Shown here piece by piece: positions 52,809 through 57,691 of a stretch of DNA of 57,691 nucleotides (within the stretch, counting starts at the first letter, position 1; each line of letters opens with the position of its first letter). Below the pieces are notes generated by a model, which worked only from the letters and a program-made list of their open reading frames with translations, had not been told where the DNA came from and made no database searches. Both the position numbers and the translations under genes were made by a program. The stretch covers positions 1 through 57,691 of the forward strand of contig JAICLZ010000022.1 in the NCBI GenBank assembly GCA_025929535.1. The letters are read 5' to 3'. This DNA is from Gemmatimonadaceae bacterium (GTDB lineage: Bacteria; Gemmatimonadota; Gemmatimonadetes; Gemmatimonadales; Gemmatimonadaceae).

Positions 52809-53284
52809 GACGCGACTGGCACGACGGTCGCGACGGCGATGCACGCGATGCCTTCGCCGCGTCCGATCCATCCCATCCCCTCGTTCGTCTTTCCCTTCAC
52901 GCTCACGGACGCGCGCGCGAGATTGAGCGCCGCCGCGAGCGCGTCGCGCATCGCCTCGCGATACGGGGCGATGCGCGGCAGCTCCGCGATCACGGTCACA
53001 TCGACGTTGTTCGCGCGCCATCCCCGGTCGCGCAGGTGGGCCATCGCGAGCGCGAGCATCTCGATCGAATCACGCAGCCGGTTCGCGGGATCGGTGTCCG
53101 GAAACATCGAGCCGATGTCACCCTCGCCCGCCGCGCCGAGCAGCGCGTCCGTGACCGCGTGGGCGATCGCGTCCGCATCGGAGTGGCCGGTGAGCGCGCG
53201 GTCGTGCGGAATGCTCACGCCGCCCAGACGAACCGCGTTGCCCGGGCCGAAGCGATGTGAGTCGTAGCCCACACCCATTCGCAT
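52805..53284 (-). CDS. ispF: IspF, 2-C-methyl-D-erythritol 2,4-cyclodiphosphate synthase
   Basis: It forms the cyclic diphosphate in the MEP isoprenoid pathway. From ATG 53284 the protein is 159 residues, the normal size. The zinc ligands D8, H10 and H34 lie in GYDSHRFG and LTGHSDADAIAHAVTDALLGA. EGDIGSMFPDTDP and VKGKTNEGMG are also conserved. The frame continues up to 53371 (ATG 53359 or GTG 53371 possible), which would add a basic N-terminal tail. It follows mqnC, linking prenyl-side-chain supply to menaquinone genes. Confidence 0.95.
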   Translation of the reverse strand: MRMGVGYDSHRFGPGNAVRLGGVSIPHDRALTGHSDADAIAHAVTDALLGAAGEGDIGSMFPDTDPANRLRDSIEMLALAMAHLRDRGWRANNVDVTVIAELPRIAPYREAMRDALAAALNLARASVSVKGKTNEGMGWIGRGEGIACIAVATVVPVAS

Positions 53285-53380
53285 CGTGAGCTTTGCCGTT
53301 CGCTTGCGCGGTGTCCGGCGGCGCTCGGCTCCCTCCGGTGGATCGCTCGCTCTAGCCATTGCCGGCGCCACGGACGAGGT

Positions 53381-54412
53381 TCACGCGGCGGCGTGCGCGG
53401 GCTGAATGATCGAATAATCCTGTCGCCTGCGCGCCGCCGTGAAGCCCGCATCCGAGATCAGCCGCTCCATCTCGGCGATCGTCATCCGGTGGGTGGTGTT
53501 CGCCGCCGAAACGACGTTCTCCTCGATCATGAGCGATCCGAAGTCGTTGCAGCCGAAGCGCAGCGCAACCTGCCCGATCTTGCCGCTCATGGTCACCCAG
53601 CTCGCCTGGATGTTCGGAACGTTGTCGAGCACGATGCGCGCGAGCGCCGTCGTGCGAAGGTAGTCCACTGCGCCGGTCTTCGGCTGCTTCGACATGGTGG
53701 GAGTGTTCTCCGGCTGCAACGGCCAGCAGATGAAGGCCGTGAAGCCGTTCGTGCGCGACTGCAGCTCGCGCACGCGCTCGAGATGCTCGATGCGCTCGGC
53801 CAGGGTCTCGCCGATGCCGTACATCATCGTCACGCTGGTCTTCATCCCTTCCTGGTGCGCGATCTCCATGATCTCGAGCCACCGGTCCGCACCCGCCTTC
53901 TTCTTCGCGACGAGGTCGCGCACGCGCTGCACGAGGATCTCTCCGCCGCCGCCGGGCACCGAGTCGAGCCCCGCCTTCATCAGCTCGCGGATCACGTCGC
54001 GCGCATCCATGCGGAAGACCTTCGCGAAGAAGTCGATCTCGCTCGGGCTGAAGCCGTGGATGTGGATGGTGTGGTACTTCTTGATGTACGTGAGCAGCTC
54101 GATGTACCACTCGAAGGGGATGTACGGATTGTGCCCCCCCTGCATGAGGATCTGCACCGCGCCGAGCTGCTTCGCCTCGTCGATCTTGGCGCCGATCTGC
54201 TCGTACGAGAGTGTCCATCCCTCGCCGTGCCTGGGACGCCGGTAGAACGCGCAGAAGCCGCAGTCCGCCACGCAGACGTTCGTGTAGTTGATGTTGCGGT
54301 CCACGATGTACGTGACCGTCTGCTCGGGATGCAGCCGTTCGCGCACGGCATCAGCCTCGGCGCCGAGCTCGAGCAAGGGCGCGTTGGTGTAGAAGTCGAG
54401 AAGATCTCTCAT
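53381..54412 (-). CDS. mqnC: MqnC, cyclic dehypoxanthinyl futalosine synthase
   Basis: A radical-SAM enzyme that cyclises dehypoxanthinyl futalosine in the futalosine menaquinone pathway. The 343 residues hold the standard cluster motif C47-x3-C51-x2-C54 in NYTNVCVADCGFCAFYR, then ILMQGGHNPYIPFEWY and GLDSVPGGGGEIL, and in the C-terminal half WVTMSGKIGQVALRFGCNDFG. It lies one base after the mqnA stop. ATG 54412 is the start. Confidence 0.96.
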   Translation of the reverse strand: MRDLLDFYTNAPLLELGAEADAVRERLHPEQTVTYIVDRNINYTNVCVADCGFCAFYRRPRHGEGWTLSYEQIGAKIDEAKQLGAVQILMQGGHNPYIPFEWYIELLTYIKKYHTIHIHGFSPSEIDFFAKVFRMDARDVIRELMKAGLDSVPGGGGEILVQRVRDLVAKKKAGADRWLEIMEIAHQEGMKTSVTMMYGIGETLAERIEHLERVRELQSRTNGFTAFICWPLQPENTPTMSKQPKTGAVDYLRTTALARIVLDNVPNIQASWVTMSGKIGQVALRFGCNDFGSLMIEENVVSAANTTHRMTIAEMERLISDAGFTAARRRQDYSIIQPAHAAA

Positions 54413-54413
54413 G

Positions 54414-55268
54414 TCAGGCAGCTGGGAGAAACGAGAGCGGAGTCGCGGGAACGATTCCCGCGCTCGCGAGCCGGCGGAAGAATTCCGACAGCCCGGCGAG
54501 GTGATCGTACGACAGGCGATAATCGAGACCGGAGAAATAGTCGAGGCAGATGCGCCGCGCGACGCCGGTCACCGCGGAGGCCTGTTCCGCGAGCACGTCC
54601 AGGTGGGCGAGGCCCCAGTCGCGGGACTCGAGCAGCCGTGCGTGCACCTGAAGCGCATCGGACGCCGCGGCGGTGCGTTGCGCGACCCACACGGCGAAGA
54701 CGAACGGCAATCCGGTCCACTCCTTCCAGCACTCGCCGAGATCGTAGACGTACGGGTAGTCGGACGCGCCCGGATGCCCCGCACCGCTCGCGCGCACGCG
54801 ATTCGCGAGCAGCAGCGCGGCATCGCCGATGACGAGGCGCGCGTCGTGCGGCTCGTCGAGGAAGCGCCCGATGTCCGTGAGCTCCGCGTCGCCAGCCGCG
54901 TACTCGGGCTTCGCGCGCCACACGTGCTCGAAGAGGAGCCGCGTGAGGGCGACGCTCGTCATCGAGCTGCGCGACACCAGCACGCGGCGTCCCGTGAGCT
55001 CCTCTGCGGGCATCCGTGAGAAGAGCATCACGCTGCGAACGGGACCATCGGAGGTGATGCCCAGATCGGGGAGCAGGAGATAGCGCGCGGAATCGCGCGC
55101 GTACTCGACGGCGGAGATCACGCTCACCTCGAGCTGTCCGCTCGCCATGAGCCGATTGAGCTCGCTCGGATTGCCGCTCACCACTGGCGCGCCGAGCTCG
55201 ACGACGCCGCGATCGATGGCGCCGTACACGGGAAAGCAGTTGATGTAGCGAATGCGCCCGACGCGCAC
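54414..55268 (-). CDS. mqnA: MqnA, chorismate dehydratase
   Basis: It dehydrates chorismate to 3-enolpyruvyl-benzoate, the entry step of the futalosine pathway. The 284 residues have the periplasmic-binding-protein-like fold signatures of the family: RIRYINCFPVYGA, GNPSELNRLMASGQLEVSVISAVEYAR, and YPYVYDLGECWKEWTGLPFVFAVW. The start is GTG 55268, two bases from the mqnE stop. Confidence 0.95.
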   Translation of the reverse strand: MRVGRIRYINCFPVYGAIDRGVVELGAPVVSGNPSELNRLMASGQLEVSVISAVEYARDSARYLLLPDLGITSDGPVRSVMLFSRMPAEELTGRRVLVSRSSMTSVALTRLLFEHVWRAKPEYAAGDAELTDIGRFLDEPHDARLVIGDAALLLANRVRASGAGHPGASDYPYVYDLGECWKEWTGLPFVFAVWVAQRTAAASDALQVHARLLESRDWGLAHLDVLAEQASAVTGVARRICLDYFSGLDYRLSYDHLAGLSEFFRRLASAGIVPATPLSFLPAA

Positions 55269-55269
55269 G

Positions 55270-56424
55270 TCAGGCCGCCTCGGCGGCCGGCGTCTCGAAG
55301 GTGCGAAGGACGTGGTAGAGCGAATCGCGCTCGACGGGGATGCGGCCGGCGCCGCGAATGAGCGTGAGCAGATCGTCGAGGGCGAGACCCTGCGCGGTGT
55401 GCGCGCCCGCCTCGTGATAGATCTTCTCCCGCACGACGGTGCCCTCGAGATCGTTCACGCCCCACGACAGCGCGATCTGCGACAGAAACGGCGTGACCAT
55501 GATCCAGTGCGTCTTCACATGGTCGAAGTTGTCGAGAAAAAGGCGGCCGACGGCGACGTTGCGGAGATCGTCGAAACCGGTGGTTGCGGTGCCCTGCCGG
55601 CCGAGCGTCACGCCGAGCTCGTTGTTGTCGGGATGATACGCGAGCGGGATGTACGTGAGAAATCCCCCCGTCTCATCCTGGAGCGTGCGCAGCATCTCGA
55701 GGTGCTCGATGCGGTCCTGATACGACTCCACGTGTCCGTAGAGCATGGTCGCATTCGAGCGGATGCCCAGCTTGTGCGCGACGCGATGCACCTCGATCCA
55801 GTCTTCCGCGTTGAGCTTCTTCTCGGCAATGGTGGCGCGCACGCCCTTGCTGAACACCTCCGCGCCGCCGCCGGGAAGCGTATCGAGTCCCGCATCGCGC
55901 AATGCGACCAGTACGTCGTGATTGGACATCTTCTCGATGCGCGCGATGTGCGCGATCTCCACCGCGGTGAGCGCCTTGATGTGCACATCGGGATGGCGCT
56001 CCTTCAATCCGCGGAACATCTCGGCGTAGTACTCGAGTCCCGCGCCCATGTCGAGCCCGCCCACGATGTGGAATTCGCGAACGTAGGGATTCGCGGCGGC
56101 CTCCGCATACACCTGGTCCATGGTGTAGCGATATGCGCCGGCTTCCTTGGGCAGTCGCGCATACGAGCAGAAGACGCACGTCTTGCGGAGGATGCAGACG
56201 TTCGTCGGATTGATGTGCTGGTTCGCTGCGAAGTACACGATGTTGCCGTGCTTCGCTTCGTTCGCGGCATTCGCGAGATGGCCCACGCCGAGAAGGTCCG
56301 GCGTCTCGAAGAGCGTCAGACCGTCGGCGGCGCTCAGCCGCGTGCCCGACGCGACCTTCGCGCCGATGGCGCGCAGCGCTGGGTCCTTGAGGCGCGAGAA
56401 GGAGACGTTCGCGGGAACGGGCAT
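55270..56424 (-). CDS. mqnE: MqnE, aminofutalosine synthase (unusual cysteine spacing)
   Basis: A radical-SAM enzyme that joins the enolpyruvyl-benzoate to adenosine from SAM, giving aminofutalosine. The 384 residues from ATG 56424 match MqnE throughout: HGNIVYFAANQHINPTN, FHIVGGLDMGAGLEYY, GLDTLPGGGAEVFSKGVR and ATMLYGHVES. The cluster cysteines are C77, C83 and C86, giving C-x5-C-x2-C instead of the standard C-x3-C-x2-C seen in MqnC next door. The reading frame there is clean. The open frame to 56451 would add nine residues. The gene order fabF-mqnE-mqnA-mqnC is tight, with gaps of one base. Confidence 0.93.
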   Translation of the reverse strand: MPVPANVSFSRLKDPALRAIGAKVASGTRLSAADGLTLFETPDLLGVGHLANAANEAKHGNIVYFAANQHINPTNVCILRKTCVFCSYARLPKEAGAYRYTMDQVYAEAAANPYVREFHIVGGLDMGAGLEYYAEMFRGLKERHPDVHIKALTAVEIAHIARIEKMSNHDVLVALRDAGLDTLPGGGAEVFSKGVRATIAEKKLNAEDWIEVHRVAHKLGIRSNATMLYGHVESYQDRIEHLEMLRTLQDETGGFLTYIPLAYHPDNNELGVTLGRQGTATTGFDDLRNVAVGRLFLDNFDHVKTHWIMVTPFLSQIALSWGVNDLEGTVVREKIYHEAGAHTAQGLALDDLLTLIRGAGRIPVERDSLYHVLRTFETPAAEAA

Positions 56425-56425
56425 G

Positions 56426-57673
56426 TCAGCCGACGTAGCGCTTGACGGCAAGCGTGACGTTGTGTCCGCCGAAGCCGAAACTGTTGCTCAGCGCGGCCGT
56501 GACGTCGCGATCGCGCGCGACGTTGGGCGTGTAGTCCAGGTCGCACTCGGGGTCCGGCGTGCAGTAGTTGATCGTGGGAGGAATTCTCCCCTCGCGCACG
56601 ACGAGCGACGAGATGAGAAACTCCACGGCTCCCGCAGCGCCGAGCATGTGGCCGGTGCCGGACTTGGTCGAGCTCACGCTCAGCTCCTGCGCCGCATCGC
56701 CGAACACCGCCTTGATCGCCCTGGTCTCGTTCAGGTCGTTCGCGGGCGTGGACGTGCCGTGCGCGTTCACGTACTGCACCGCGTCGGGCGTGAGCGCTGC
56801 GTCCTCCATGGCCCGCTTCATCGCGCGCTGGGCGCCTTCGCCATTCGGTGCGGGCGACGTGAGGTGATACGCATCGCCGGTGGCGCCATAGCCGACGATC
56901 TCGGCGTAGATGTTCGCCCCGCGCGCCTTCGCGTGCTCGAGCTCCTCGAGAATGATCGTCGCGCTGCCCTCGCCCATGACGAAGCCATCGCGCGTCGCAT
57001 CGAACGGCCGCGATGCGGTGAGCGGCTCGTCGTTCCGCTCGGAGAGCGCGCGCATATTCGCGAAGCCGCCGATCGACATCGGCGTCACCGCGGCTTCGGC
57101 GCCCCCGGTGATCATGAGATCCGCGTCGCCGTACTGGATCGCGCGATAGGCGTCGCCGATCGCATGCGCGCTCGTGGCGCAGGCGGAGACCGTGGCGTAG
57201 TTCGGGCCGCGCGCGTTGAACTGCATCGACACGATGCCAGCCGCGATGTCGGAGATGAACATCGGGATGAAGAAGGGCGAGATCTTGGACGGGCCGCGAT
57301 CGCGATACGTGTCGTGCTGTTGCTCCATGGTGGCCAGGCCGCCGATCCCGCTGCCCACGATCACACCCAGGCGATTCGGATCGTAGGCGTTGCTATCGGC
57401 GAGCTTGGCATCGCGCATGGCCTGCACGGCGGTGGCCACGGCGTACTGCGTGAAGAGGTCGGCGCGCTTCGCTTCCTTGCGGTCCATGTACGCGAATGGA
57501 TCGAAGCCCTTCACCTCGCACGCGAACTTCACGGCAAACGGGCCGGCATCGAATTTCGTGATCGGCCCCGCGCCGGAACGTCCCTCGAGAAGGGACTGCC
57601 AGGTCGTCGCCACGTCGTTGCCGACGGGCGTTATGGCCCCGAGGCCGGTGACGACGACCCTGCGTTTGCTCAC
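56426..57673 (-). CDS. fabF: FabF, beta-ketoacyl-ACP synthase II
   Basis: The elongating condensing enzyme of type II fatty-acid synthesis. The 415 residues begin with KRRVVVTGLGAITPVGND. The catalytic triad is C165 (TVSACATSAH), H305 (NAHGTSTPAND) and H342 (GTGHMLGAAGAVE), with K337 nearby, and the end has NSFGFGGHNVTL. The start is GTG 57673, overlapping the stop of a partial upstream gene that is probably acpP. Confidence 0.96.
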   Translation of the reverse strand: MSKRRVVVTGLGAITPVGNDVATTWQSLLEGRSGAGPITKFDAGPFAVKFACEVKGFDPFAYMDRKEAKRADLFTQYAVATAVQAMRDAKLADSNAYDPNRLGVIVGSGIGGLATMEQQHDTYRDRGPSKISPFFIPMFISDIAAGIVSMQFNARGPNYATVSACATSAHAIGDAYRAIQYGDADLMITGGAEAAVTPMSIGGFANMRALSERNDEPLTASRPFDATRDGFVMGEGSATIILEELEHAKARGANIYAEIVGYGATGDAYHLTSPAPNGEGAQRAMKRAMEDAALTPDAVQYVNAHGTSTPANDLNETRAIKAVFGDAAQELSVSSTKSGTGHMLGAAGAVEFLISSLVVREGRIPPTINYCTPDPECDLDYTPNVARDRDVTAALSNSFGFGGHNVTLAVKRYVG

Positions 57674-57690
57674 GCCGACTTGGACTTGAG
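57670..57690 (-). CDS. 3' end of an upstream gene, probably acyl carrier protein
   Basis: At the right edge a minus-strand frame reads L-K-S-K-S-A and then TGA, which overlaps the fabF GTG by four bases. Acyl carrier protein genes usually precede fabF and often end in a similar Lys-rich tail. Only six codons are visible, so the identity rests on context. Confidence 0.35.
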   Translation of the reverse strand, partial: LKSKSA

Positions 57691-57691
57691 A

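Overview
The window is a GC-rich bacterial chromosome segment, packed with genes that often overlap by 1-4 bases. The cell is a diderm. It makes lipid A and Kdo lipopolysaccharide (lpxK, kdsA/B/C/D, pyrG, lptA/B/C) and meso-DAP peptidoglycan (dapF, murJ). It makes menaquinone by the futalosine route (mqnA/C/E) and isoprenoids by the MEP route (ispF), and it carries a bacillithiol ligase (bshC) and sigma-54 (rpoN). This mix, the codon use and the gene order fit Gemmatimonadota best. That placement is an inference from content, not a database result. No transposase, prophage, CRISPR array or rRNA gene was seen.

Layout. (1) Bases 1-10387, plus strand: housekeeping genes lpxK (3' part), gdhA, rlmH, bshC, murJ, uvrC, larC and a secreted TPR protein, closed by an intrinsic terminator. 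(2) 10541-19168, plus: a small leader ORF with a terminator-like hairpin, then a tight operon of PDZ/radical-SAM/DUF512 protein, der, plsY, gpsA, merR-type regulator, glycosyltransferase, surE, pcm, an acidic disordered protein, acylphosphatase and apt. (3) 19230-26237, plus: a surface-polysaccharide cluster with GT4, GNAT, methyltransferase, tRNA-Arg(CCT), two GT2 enzymes and a Wzm/Wzt-type ABC exporter whose ATPase has a C-terminal glycan-recognition-like domain. (4) 26562-31678, minus: a compact four-gene unit of a GT4-like glycosyltransferase, a FemAB/GNAT-like acyltransferase, an ATP-grasp/low-molecular-weight tyrosine phosphatase fusion and an alpha/alpha-toroid protein. This is the best candidate for an undescribed system. 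(5) 31837-34141: a small membrane protein, an autoregulated-looking MarR-GNAT fusion and a membrane-anchored TPR protein. (6) 49688-34369, minus: a chain of 14 genes behind one good promoter, in the order kdsB, pyrG, kdsA, kdsC, kdsD, lptC, lptA-like, lptB-like fusion, rpoN, GT2, flippase-like membrane protein, YfhO-like protein, polyprenol-phosphate GT2, dapF. (7) 57690-49781, minus: probable acpP tail, fabF, mqnE, mqnA, mqnC, ispF, xerD, pabA/trpG and an outer-membrane-barrel-like protein.

Together, regions 6 and 7 link fatty-acid, menaquinone, Kdo and LPS-transport functions. CTP synthase sits beside the CTP-using CMP-Kdo synthetase, and the Lpt genes directly follow the Kdo genes. Regions 3 and 4 probably make, modify and export a surface glycan. 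Points needing a second look are the ATP-grasp/phosphatase fusion and its neighbours, an LptB with an extra N-terminal domain, an MqnE with an unusual cysteine spacing, a leader-ORF/terminator element at 10507-10636, and -10-like boxes placed directly before start codons.
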